Assembly (NCBI GenBank): GCA_036346405.1
Contig: CM070551.1
Location: 58,360,488-58,424,487 of the forward strand
Reading direction: 5' to 3'
Source of the DNA: Phyllostachys edulis
Lineage: Eukaryota > Streptophyta > Magnoliopsida > Poales > Poaceae
DNA length: 64,000 nt
Shown here one piece after another: positions 44,686 to 54,859 of this stretch (the stretch's first letter is position 1; each line of letters begins with the position of its first letter). The translations under genes and the position numbers were made by a program. The notes under the pieces were generated by a model. That model was given only the letters and a program-made list of their open reading frames with translations. It was not told the origin of the DNA and did no database searches.

Positions 44686-46408
44686 TGAAAGCATCTAGGC
44701 CCCTAAAAATTGTTTTGGTAATTAATGATAATATGTGAATATGGGATTAACATGTTTATTGAGTATTTACAAGGTTAAATCCCATTGATGAACGTGTTGA
44801 TGCAAAGTGACATGCAAAATGGAATATACGAGGATCTTTTGGCTCAAAGACAAGGTACAAGTAGTTTAGGATCTCTTTTTCATTTTACCGGTCTAGGAGT
44901 TTTGGATGAAAGACCGGATTACAGGATAAACACCGTACTATTAAGAGGGATCATGGCTAGTAGCTTGATAGCATGTTCTTGTGTCATATGGATCAATTTA
45001 GGATCATGCATGCATTTGAATTTAAACTTGAAATTAAATTGAAAAGTTCTAAGTGCTTCTGTCCAAAATCGGTAGTACTGCAGTTATACGTGCGGTCGTA
45101 CCACTTGGTGCGGTATGACCGGACTTTACTTGGCGGTAGTACCGCATTTTGAAAGGAACAGCCAACTTTGTACTCAAGCGGAACGACCGGCTCCTTGAAC
45201 GGTCGTACCGCATTGCGGTCATTCCGCATTTTAGTTGGCGGTTCAATAAAACCAGAAGCATTGCAAATCACCTCAGAATCTCTCATGGAAATCGGTCGTA
45301 CCGCTCATGGGCAACAGTTGTACCGTTGTGCGGTCGTTCCAAAATTTATGAGGTGGTTCAATAAAAACAGAACAAGTGTAAATCTGCTCAAAAACCTAAT
45401 CTGGAAATCGGACGTTCCACTCTAAGGGAACGGTCGTACCGGCCTGCGGTCATTCCTATGTTTACATGGCGGTACAAAAATTCCAGAACCGGTGCAAATC
45501 TTAAGCAAAATCTCAAAACCCTACGAACGGTCGTATCGCTTTCGAGAAAGCAATCTGACAAGAACCGTCGGACGTGCAGCGTTCTACTATGATCGTTCAT
45601 TTGGGAATTCAACGGCTAGCTTTTTCCTTTTTTAGTATCTGTTCTAGCCGTTGGTGTTTCGATCGATAGTCTTGGTCATCATCGCACTTTGTACTCTGAT
45701 CGTTCGATTTTGCCTGAAAACTTGGAATTCGTCTCCAACGGTCATAAGTGTTGGTGGGGGTTATAAATACCCCCCCCAACTGCTCAAGTCAAGGCTGCTA
45801 GTGCCCATTTGACATTCATAGAGCCTTGAGAGCCTTTGCCTTCACTCAACACTCAAAAACACTCTTGTGCATTCATTGTGAGCTTGTTGAGATACATTCA
45901 AGTGCATTCATTCTCCTAGTTGATCCATGTGCACTTGAGTGCCGTCAAGTGAAGACCTTGGTCTATTACTCTTAGAGTGTTGCCGCACTCCTAGACGGTT
46001 GGTGGTGGAGCACGGTGATCTCTTCAAAGAAGATTGTGAAGAGGCCCAGTACAAGCTTGTGAGTGGTTCGGTGTTCACCATCTCCGGAGCGGAGGAAGAA
46101 CAACCTTAGTGACTTTGAGGAAAGGCTTAATTCGTGGAGCCGGCTTGAGACGTCAAGCTCCCTCAACGTGGACTAGTGAAGACCGGCAAGTCTTCGATAC
46201 CACGGGAAAAACATCGTCGTATCTTTGTGGTTATCTCTAGTCTTTACTTTCTGTATTTATATTTCTAGCTTGTTTATTGTGATTTATTTGTCTAGCTAGA
46301 AGTATAACTTGTTTAGACTAAGTTATTAATTGGTGAAATTGTCAATTTGTTTAAAAATTTAAAAACCTCCTATTCACCCCCCCTCTAGTCGGTATCCTTG
46401 ATCCTACA
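44686..46408 (+). repeat. 3' LTR of the SIRE-type copia element
   Basis: Partner of 22503-24231, six bases shorter. It keeps 'gcggtcgtaccac' at 45090 where the 5' copy reads 'cttgatcgcatgcc'. It is itself altered at 45560-45620 and 45650-45715, where the 5' copy keeps the motif. TATA region near 45755; ends 'gtatccttgatcctaca'. Confidence 0.95.
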
Positions 46409-46413
46409 AGGTG
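46409..46413 (+). repeat. target-site duplication AGGTG (right) of the SIRE-type element
   Basis: Exact match to 22498-22502. Confidence 0.95.
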
Positions 46414-47537
46414 GTGTGAGGATATATATACTGTGTAGGTGAGCACGATTAGCTATGTTGAGGAAAACCAACATACTAACTACCTCACAGTGGCCCCTCC
46501 GACACAACGTGCATGCCCACTTAGCACATGCTATATGCATGTGTACTAAGTTGGGATTCAACTTGCATGGGTAGTTTAACTCAATGGGATTTTCTTGCTG
46601 AAAAATACCAAATCTTGATCTACCCGGCCGACACACCTAAGGAAGTGTGTTAATTCTAGAGGCTTACGGGCAGGGTCGAGTCATGTGGGTAAAGATGTAC
46701 ACCTCTTCAGAGTTTAAAACTATTCGAATAGCCGTGTCCACGGTTATGGACAACACTTGTTTTGATTAACACCTCAGTATAGACTCTGAAATAAATTTTT
46801 TGTCTTGGGTTTACTTGGTTCGGCATGAAGGGTTATTCATGCATGTTTCAAGTCAAAGTGGACAGCCACTTTGATTTGCTTTGGGTTCTGTTAATTTCTT
46901 TACTTACTTGTTGTTTTAGTCCAAACTTGTTTGTAAAATTGCCTTAACAAAAATTTATGAGTATAGGAGTAAAACTTGTGCTTTATGCAAAACTACTGCC
47001 AGTATAACCTTCCTGTTGTTCAGCCTTAAGCATATTTAAATTCTAATCCTTTGGATAGGTTCTACTAAACACTTCTTTTTAGTAGTTTTGTGTAAGTCTT
47101 GCGAGTACCTTTTGTACTCAGGTGCTTTAACCACTTGTTGCAGGTGAGGACGGCTATGTTTACGAATTACCTGTTAGCGCCGATCGAGGCGCTAACAAAG
47201 TGACGCTGTTTCTATCCTCCACTCAGTTGCCTTTGGGATGATGGGCACACTTGGTGGCTCTTTTGCTGTTTATATTTTGTTTCATTGTAACCACATTAGT
47301 ATTGCGGGTCACTTATTCTGTTGTGCGAACCCGATTCTGTAAAGTTTTTGTTATATATGCTGTATGCCTTGTATGACTGTGTACAATGTTGTTTAGGATA
47401 TATGTACAATAGTCTTTGATCTTGAGAACTATTGTAAGACATATATCCAGGAACACAGTATTGGTTAGGTCCTGTTAAAAATTATACCTTTGGTATAATC
47501 TTTTGATTTGGAACCGATCAATACTGGGGTCCTCACA
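46414..47537 (+). repeat. body and right end of a gypsy-type LTR
   Basis: Same family as 1-1262, with landmarks in the same order and the GAGTAC/GTACTC hairpin at 47103-47119. It ends 'actggggtcctcaca' at 47537. The following bases 'cgatcgctcaac' begin sequence of another LTR family, so this LTR was inserted into that one. Its left part was cut off by the later copia insertion (see 22170-22497). Confidence 0.65.
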
Positions 47538-48527
47538 CGATCGCTCAACTACATGACAAGCTGAATCATGTGGGGTAATGATTTTGATTATCTCTTGTGG
47601 AGTACAGATGTACAACCTTTTCTGAGTCTAAACTATTTAAATAGCCGTGCCTATGGTCAAAGGCGGACATGGGAACTTAACTAGAGTTAGTTCTATTTCA
47701 AAGACCTTTGTGGGTGGTATGAAAAATGTGGTGGACTCACCTAGCCCTGAGATTGGATTTTTCCTGGGTTTTCGAACTCAGTGGTGTTAATAAATGGAGG
47801 TAGCTCCAATCAAAATAAGCATAAGGTTGAGGTAGCCTCTACTGATATAAATATTGCACAATTACTCTCTTTAATAAAATGCAATTTGGTTAAAATATTA
47901 AGTGATAGGAATTTGTAATTATGATAATTGAAAACATTGCTTTAGCAAATAAAAGAACCTGAGCCATCCTTGTTAAGCCTTGCATGTGTATTATTGCATC
48001 TTGTGTGTTGGCTCGCGATCACAGAAGTTGCGCTCATTCTCGCTCTTTCCCCTAATACCCTTAGAAGCAGGAAATCTAGGAGATTACGACTACTATGAGG
48101 ATCCAAAAGTTGGAGGCCCAGAAGATGAAGAGGAGTAGTTTAGTTCTTTTAGTCTAGATCTCGCCTCAGTCTAGCTGACTCCGTCGGTGCTTGCGTGCAT
48201 CCTATATTATCTGAGTTTTCGGGTAATATTGGACGCACACGGGTTTCCCTAGTCGCTTGCCTGTGGAGAGATGTGCTCTCACCCTTTTGCTTCCGTTGTC
48301 GCTTCCGCTACTTTTGTAATATAATCAGTTTGGCCTCTTCGACCCTTGTTGTAAAACCAGACCCGATGCGGTCTATGTAAACTCTAATGTGTTTAATTAA
48401 TGAATGGTATGGTTTTATGCTATGTATGAAATGATTCAGCAATGTGCCTGTGAGTACTATCTAGTGATCTAGGGAATAGCACAGTGTTTTCACAGAGGAT
48501 TTGGATTTGCAAAATCCGGATCCAACA
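47538..48527 (+). repeat. right part of a second LTR family (matches the 59326 LTR)
   Basis: Read forward, it matches the minus strand of 59326-60330: 'aatagccgtgcctatggtc', 'aaaggcggacatgggaac', 'ggttcgcgatc'-like hairpin region near 48010, and the terminus 'ggatttggatttgcaaaat' then 'ccggatccaaca'. The end at 48527 falls within a WAK gene fragment, so this LTR interrupted that gene. The left part is missing. Confidence 0.7.
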
Positions 48528-48890
48528 TGTTCTGCTTTGCCTCTTGGCAAGTAAGATTGCCAACAGCCCACTGCACAGAGGATAATTCCCCAGAACCAAT
48601 ATAGAGTCCGGGTTCCTTAGATACATACACCTTAAATTCCTGCTGTTTATAATAAGATGTGTATTTAATGCCCACAAGCCCCTCACTGATATTTATATAT
48701 GTCACCTGTTGTTCGTCATCAAATTGGAGGCCAGAGGATGTTGCATTTGTGCAGTTGAGCTGAAATAGCTTCCTTGCAAAACAACCTTCTTCCAGGCTAA
48801 AAGGAATGGAACTTGGATGTCCCCACATGATCGACGGCAATTCACCTTTTGTTGAATTGGATTATACTCTATAATCGAAAAAAAAATCAT
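48528..48890 (-). pseudogene. wall-associated kinase GUB_WAK domain fragment
   Basis: The minus strand reads NCRRSCGDIQVPF. After a one-base shift near 48795 it reads SLEEGCFARKLFQLNCTNAT and VTYINISEGLVGIKY, then WAVGNLTCQEAKQN just before the LTR end. This is the cysteine-rich galacturonan-binding (GUB_WAK) extracellular domain: the C-G-x-I-x-x-P-F opening, an E-E-G-C motif and the N-C-T asparagine site are all visible. In intact WAK receptors it lies outside the plasma membrane and contacts pectin, followed by EGF, transmembrane and kinase parts. Those are absent here, since the LTR at 48527 cuts the gene directly after the domain. It is non-functional. Confidence 0.75.
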
Positions 48891-49405
48891 GAGTTGTTAA
48901 TCTTTGGAGAATTTTCAAGCCAGCTAAGGGAAGGTAGCCACTTGACAAAATACTGCATATGATTTTTTAACTATTACGGGATTCACAAAATTTATATGGC
49001 ATGACTAAGGTAACATACACCTCCATATTTTCTCTACTTCATACTTGACAGAATCACAGTATTGCTACATAACCCACACACCACTGCCACCTCATCACCA
49101 CCTCTCACCCTGAAATCTAGGATCCCAATGAACCCCAAATGGGAACATGTAACACTCGCTTAAAATCCACTCAATGCCTAGCCTACCGTAGGGCGAACCC
49201 GCACATATATTACACCCCACTTGCTCTTTCGTGCTCAGTTCGTGTAAAAGGGTTAACCTAATTGTGGTACGTTTGGACCCAACATACATTATACACTATT
49301 ATAACTTATTTTAGACAAGCAATATAGGACTAATCCCACTACATAACTCCACATGGATCACATTAAGAGTAGACCGGGGTGCTACAGAACATACATGAAT
49401 GGTGA
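48891..49405. other. no recognisable gene
   Basis: Probably former intron or spacer between the two WAK fragments. A stretch around 49075-49380 has the look of decayed LTR sequence ('catgtaacactcgctt'), but I cannot define ends. Confidence 0.3.
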
Positions 49406-49503
49406 GGCAATCTAAAGGTGGAGGCGTGTATGTAACTTGCATACGAAAGACAAAGCGTGATGCAATCTAAAGGTGGAGGCGTGTATGTAATTTGCATACA
49501 AAA
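49406..49503. repeat. tandem duplication, unit about 55 bp
   Basis: 'gcaatctaaaggtggaggcg' followed by 'tgtatgtaa(c/t)ttgcatac' occurs at 49406 and again at about 49461. It lies just beyond the donor of the WAK EGF exon. Confidence 0.7.
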
Positions 49504-49760
49504 GATGATTGTTCAACCTGTAAATAAGTACCTTTATCACGCGAGCAGCCATTGTTAATATATGGGTTGCCTCCATACCCAACCTCGCAACCGCAGAGAT
49601 AGCCACGAACTGATGAGTCAAAACTATCGTAGCACTTGCTGTTCCTGCTGACACAGGCATAGTTGGTCGTCCTATTACTCAAGGTGCTTGCACACGTGGG
49701 TTGATCCACGATAGTCCACGCAACGCTCGCGTCGCAGGAAAAGGGCCGGACAACTGTTTT
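49480..49760 (-). pseudogene. wall-associated kinase EGF-region exon fragment
   Basis: The minus-strand frame contains CDASVAWTIVDQPTCAST and then TTNYACVSRNSKCYDS, RGYLCGCEVGYGGNPYINNG. These are the end of the WAK extracellular domain and an EGF-like module with its six cysteines (C-x-S-x-x-S-x-C ... GYLCxCxxGYxGNPY). A donor GATAAAG|GTACTT ends the exon near 49528, as in WAK genes. It lies upstream, in the gene's direction, of the GUB_WAK fragment at 48528, the reverse of the protein order. The two pieces must therefore come from different or rearranged gene copies. Confidence 0.7.
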
Positions 49761-49764
49761 GACT

Positions 49765-49990
49765 GGTGCAAGACGGCAAAGTGCGAACGGCAAAGTTAAG
49801 ATCCAGATGCATGACTTTCCAAAGGTTAGGCACGAGTTAAGACCCTTATGAGACACTGAAAAGGACCGGACAGTTGTTGTGTTGACTGATGCAAGACGAC
49901 AAAGTGCGAACGGCAAAGTTAAGATCCACATGCGTAACTTTCCAAGGGTTAGGCAAGAGTTGTCTCTTGTCAAGACCCTTATGGCCATGA
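49765..49990 (-). repeat. tandem duplication of about 120 bp next to the WAK EGF fragment
   Basis: 'aaagtgcgaacggcaaagtt' with 'aagatcca(g/c)atgc' and 'ctttccaa(a/g)g(g)ttagg' occurs at about 49780-49855 and 49900-49985, each preceded by 'gaccggaca'. The minus-strand frame 49467-50009 reads through both. Confidence 0.65.
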
Positions 49991-50151
49991 CTTTTTTAAC
50001 CAGATCCAATAGCTAGGGTTTATTTTTATAACATGGCTCAGTGAGAAACCAAGTTTGAAACAGTAGATTGGCATCAACCTTGTTATTATCATATCTTTAA
50101 AGATATATCTTTGTAATGTTAGCTAATTTCCTTTCTTCAAATTATTAGTTA

Positions 50152-50472
50152 TCTTTACTACTATAAAAGAATGACTTTATGATGGTGGCGAGTCTGCCGT
50201 CTACCCCGTCTTAAGTTGGTGAGATCTTTTGTGGATAAATATATACACACATATATAAGATACTTGAAAGATCTTCTGTGAATAATTAACTTATTTGTGT
50301 TTGTGATTTGTGATTTGTGATAAGATTATATGTGGCTTATTGATTGGATGCAAATTATGTAACGAACTTTCATTTGTAGGAATAATTACCTTATGTATAT
50401 TGGTTTTATAAGTGTATAGCTTATATTATGTTTTATTTAAAATCCGTTGGAACGCACGGTCACTCAGCTAGT
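50152..50472 (+). mobile_element. small non-autonomous Helitron
   Basis: The stretch begins TC in 'atctttactactataaaag' and ends 'gttggaacgcacggtcac' followed by 'tcagctag' and host T. The 5' TC with 'ctactataaaag' and the 3' hairpin plus CTAG resemble the 8373-8448 copy. No coding capacity in about 320 bp. Confidence 0.5.
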
Positions 50473-51249
50473 ATCACGAAAAGCAAGGAATTTCCCATGT
50501 TAGTTGCACAAATGAATATGCCCTCTTTCTTCATCCTCCTCCAAACAGAAACAGCTGATTTACAAATATTCTTAATCACCGACAATGGTGCTTGGAATTT
50601 TGGATTGTACATATATTTAGTATAACAAAATTGCATAGTGAGTAACAAAGTCTATATTTCACTGACTGTTCAGATGGAAAAAAAAGTTATTTTTAGAGGA
50701 GGTGCAAAACAAATAGTACATAGCATATTTTTCTACAAAAGAAAACCAACAAAGGCAAATTTTAAATTATGTCACTTTTCTGTGAAAATTATCTTTACAA
50801 TGTGACTAATTAATTAGTCGACGATTTTTGATGTTTTCCTGTTGGACTGAAATAAGCCCACTTTTTCTCCTATGGTATTCAACTCCCCTTTCACTCCAAT
50901 AGCTATGTGAATAGTGTCGGACCTAAGATTTCAAGGATGAGTGTTCGAAGTTAATAAAATTTTATTCAATGGAAAATGTCAAGGATTACATTAGCAAAAA
51001 TCAATGTACAAATTGCTCATGCTAGAAACAACGTCTTGAAATAATTTAAAAGGTGGTATGTAGCAAGTTAGTGGTGTTATCATCGTGGAAGATGCAATAT
51101 TATTTTTGAACAAGTTATAGGGGAGATGAAAAATGTGAGAACATAAAATAGTAAATTGCTAAACTTATAGGTCTTACAGGTTTTTGAAATACATTGGAAA
51201 AATGCATTCTTTTATATTTATTTTCCAGAATGAAAGGTACAAGTTGTTC
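50473..51249. other. AT-rich, no recognisable gene
   Basis: The frames here are short and AT-driven. No repeat ends are seen. Confidence 0.3.
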
Positions 51250-51435
51250 GAAAAAATGTACAAGTTATTGAAATCCTAAGAAACAACCAAAAAAACAAGA
51301 TCTCAATAACTTTTATGCCAATTAAACTAAAAGAGAAAACAAACAAAATTATGATGGTGGGAGGATTCGAACTCAAGACCTGGACTCTGAGAGAAAAACC
51401 CAATGACCAACTGGACAAAGCTAGTTTGTTGTTTG
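51250..51435 (-). mobile_element. tRNA-derived SINE candidate
   Basis: On the minus strand, 'tagctttgtccagttggtc' (51402-51422) fits an A box. 'cttgagttcgaatcctccc' (51361-51378) contains a B box, about 40 bp apart. An AT-rich tail follows. The same A-box word opens the candidate at 21470-21610. Confidence 0.45.
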
Positions 51436-51969
51436 ACTAATAGTTATTTTGGCAAAACATTTGGCTGTTTCACTGAACACCCATCAACCACTATAGGTAC
51501 GCCCCTGTATTTGAAGGTATGAATATCAAGGCCTAAAAATCATAGCAGAAGAATTGAGCTGAACCCTTGAAATCATACTTCAACACCCCTTGGCCAGTCT
51601 GACTGGCAAGCAACCGGTGGTCTAACTGCGCCTAGAGGCTGATCTGATCGCTCCCCCACCTAAGAGAAAAAACAGCATGACGAAGGATCCACAAAATGAC
51701 CTAAGTTTTGATCTTGAGATCCAAATCACCTAAGATTTCATACAAAGCTCTACAAAAAGGTCAGGAACCTATTCCAATCGAAGATTGAGATGATCATTGA
51801 AGAGGATTCTTGACCAAGTCAACCTTTTTGGTCAAAGTCAGAGTCTTTATCAAAGATAGGCCCAACAATTAGAGGCTCATTCTATAACGGTTATGAACCT
51901 ATAGCCAATACTTAAAAGGAAATATAATTGCCTTTACAATGGCCCAACTGGTCGCAGACCAGTTTCAGT
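51436..51969. other. no recognisable gene
   Basis: Sequence near 51880-51965 may belong to the LTR candidate that follows. Confidence 0.3.
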
Positions 51970-52407
51970 CATGAAACGACCAGCTATGGACACCACCCGA
52001 TTAGCCATATGATTTCGGATCGTCCTCGACCAGCAAACTGGTCAGGAGACATGACAGTTCACCACGTGACTAACGTGAGAGCGATTATTGGTGCATTTGG
52101 CACCTTACAATAGTTGACTAAGAGACGTGATTGTTCAAGACTCAACAGAGGAACGTGTGTGAAGATAAGAGGCGTCTTTATTGGCATTAACTACCACCCC
52201 TTCAATAGCTATAAAGGGGGTAGCCCACGTATTCTATAATAACATGTTCATCATTCAACGACTCTGTACGATCAATCATGTAACATTCCCATTGTATTCT
52301 TATACATTCATTGTGTCTACAACAATAAAGGGTCTTTTTTTAATTGTGCTCTCATATCATTTTCCTGGATAAGCTCAATAGGGAACCCTGTGTTCCGATC
52401 ATCGACA
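51970..52407 (+). repeat. possible solo LTR, about 438 bp
   Basis: It opens 'tgaaacgaccagctatgg' and ends 'gttccgatcatcgaca', ending like the Tat-type LTR at 26865 (gatcgtcgaca). Inside are a 'gctataaaggggg' TATA box at about 52209 and 'caataaaggg' at 52322. GTCA flanks both sides (51966-51969 and 52408-52411), a 4-bp duplication. A longer LTR with a different start remains possible. Confidence 0.45.
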
Positions 52408-54854
52408 GTCATAGATAAGGTTACATGAATTTATCGATTGAGAGCAAGAAGGCACAAAACTAGGGGGAAAACTAGACCTGATCCAAAAACTTGCTCGTGT
52501 ATGAAAGATGGTCAAGATAACCTTATATCAACGAACACACATCCTAGCAAGCTAGATTATAGCAAAATACCAAGGCAAAACCCCTAGAACACAAAAACCC
52601 CAAAATCACAAGAGAGAGAGAGAGAGAGAGTAAGAACAAGAGAGAACTCATCTTTGTATGAATATGATTGGGTTGATATTGAGGATTAAAGGTTTATAGC
52701 CACTCCATCATGAAGGACAAAAGCTCACTCATGAACAACCAAACCCAGAATTTTTCTTTCAATAAATCTCTCTCAAACCCTAGCCTCCTCTATTCTCTCC
52801 ACTTTCCCCAAATCTCAAAATTAGGCTTTCCAAAGCTTGATGGATGGATGTGCAAATCCTACACCACCCCCTTATATAGTAGAGGATAGTTCTATAGAGA
52901 AAACCCTAATGGGCACCCGTTAAGCCCACACACAACTGGGTCTCGCACTCATGCACGCTTCTCAAAGCGGATGACGATCTGGGTCTCCCAAATCTGTCTC
53001 TTCGTGATCTTGTCCTTCTCATGACCTAAATGATTCTCCTTTGTGTCGTCAAGTGTTGTGGTTTGTTCAAGGTCACCAACCCAGTTTTTTATGAAGATAT
53101 ACCAAAATACCCCTTCTCGATCGTTCATCCTTCACCGAGTGTAAACTTATGAAGAAATCCCATGGTTCGCCACGCATAGGTTCATCAATGAATTTTCTCC
53201 TACCGGACCACCTCAACACTTGGACTGGTCCAAACAACTTGATATGAGACCCATTGCAACAAACTTCCCGTTCGTGTCGTTCTTGTCCATCTTGCGCTTT
53301 GCTTGAGACTAACCACTTCAACTGGCATCCTCAATCATTCCGAACCTTGATTTCACCAAACCAAGTCCCGATCATCCTCATTTGTTAGCGTAGTTCACTC
53401 CAACGTCCCTACACAACAATAGACCAAGAAATCGATTACGGGCACAAGTTCTTCACAACTTGAATCACGTTTGCCAAAACATCGATCATGCAACACGTAT
53501 GCACTAATATCATGACTTTGGCCAATTCCACATAATCCAGCACACTCAATGTGTCTAAACTCACCATGGTCATCCCAACCCTGGGCTAGTCTAGCCGCTA
53601 GCCTTTGCCCGATCATACTAGCAACCCATGGCTGGTTTGAACACCACCGATCTAACCGTCAACCAACGGCTGGTCAAACCGCTTCCCATTTCTAGAAAAT
53701 ACACTATCTAGACTTTTCAGTTAAACTCTATCTAGTTTTGTGTCCAATCTCCATTTCCAATGGAAACTAGTGCAAACACATCTACAAACACTCTCACATA
53801 AGTGTTTGGTGTCCATTTGGAGAGCTTCTACACCACCGGTCTAACCACCCAACCTTGGTTAGTCAAACCACCCTACAGGGCCGGTCAGACCGCCTAAATC
53901 TGACAGCAAATTCGACAATTTGCAAAATAGTGAATTTACTCCCCAAACTCCTCGACAACAATGCCAATTGTTCATCACCTAGATTATGACCATACAACAT
54001 GGACTCTACAATCCCCCCTTGACGAACAGATTGACAATCTATCAAAAAATGCAATTTGGAGTTGTTTTAAAAATGTTCGCTTGGTTTTGCAAAAAGGCTC
54101 AACTTGATCTAGGAGAAGGATAAAACCATGAAAATGACCAAGTTAGCACGAGGAATGATGAAGCAAACTAGTAGAGATAATGAAATGCATAAAAGATTCA
54201 AATCTAGAGATGGCTTCAAAAACTCACTAAATATCCATATGAAAGAAAAATTGTTCAATTTGACCTTGAATCATAGTGAGAAGACAAGTTTGAGGGATTT
54301 TGGAATTTAAACTAACAAAAGAACATTAGAGCACATGAATGCATATTAAATGCTCCCCCTCACTAAGATCTACCATTTTTAACACCCTCCCCCCTGTTTT
54401 CATGAATAGTCCCTTTTCAATATTTTTGCCACATTTTATTCCACTTTGACAATGGAGTCATCAAGGAATCACGCCTTCGTTTCAACCATTTTTTTCAGTG
54501 TAAAGATGGAGGGAAGAAGCATACCAGAAAGTTTACCAAGCCTACAACATGAATCAACTTGCTCAATTTTATTTGATTTTCAGTTTTAGCATGAAAAAAC
54601 TCCAGTGGGGTGTAACAGACCACTGTTGAGCTAAGAGTGTTCTTGGCATGTAATAGACCTTTTGCGAGTAATGATATCACATATGAATGACATTTTCAGC
54701 ATAAAAGATCACTTTCACAAGGTATATTAATGAATGCTCTAGGTGTGTAACAAACCATTGTCGAGTAGTGAACTATTTTCATAATACCACATGTTGAATT
54801 CAAGATAACAAACCATTATCAATTACAGCACCAAAATTGAGCAAAAGCCCTGAA
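52408..54854. other. unassigned 2.4-kb stretch, possibly decayed retroelement
   Basis: It contains an (AG)n microsatellite at about 52612-52632 and repeated 'ggtctaaccgc'/'ggtcagaccgc' words near 53640-53895. A minus-strand frame at 53073-53321 is somewhat protein-like (SHIKLFGPVQVLRWSGRRKF) but not recognised. The '...cacccccttatatagtag' TATA-like box at 52865 and CT-rich flanks suggest an old LTR. I see no defined ends. Confidence 0.35.
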
Positions 54855-54859
54855 ATGTC
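54855..54859 (-). repeat. target-site duplication ATGTC of the long solo LTR
   Basis: Pairs with ATATC at 63829-63833, with one mismatch. Confidence 0.6.

Larger units (their letters stand above)
22503..46408 (+). mobile_element. SIRE-type Ty1/copia retrotransposon, interrupted by a Ty3/gypsy element
   Basis: All landmarks are present in order. They are the 5' LTR (22503-24231), Met-tRNA primer site, gag, protease-integrase-reverse transcriptase-RNase H (the Ty1/copia order, integrase before reverse transcriptase), an extra ORF, the polypurine tract and the 3' LTR (44686-46408), with AGGTG duplications outside. Removing the inserted gypsy element and one GTGCC leaves about 11.9 kb, in the range for the SIRE/Maximus lineage, whose members carry such an extra 3' ORF. 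Few lesions separate the reading frames: a shift and a stop at the end of gag, one stop in integrase, one shift in RNase H and one in the extra ORF. The copy is therefore fairly young but defective. Confidence 0.95.

Noticed and set aside
53073..53616. Minus-strand frames as a host gene
   Set aside because: Two short unlinked frames without start context, splice sites or recognisable domain.
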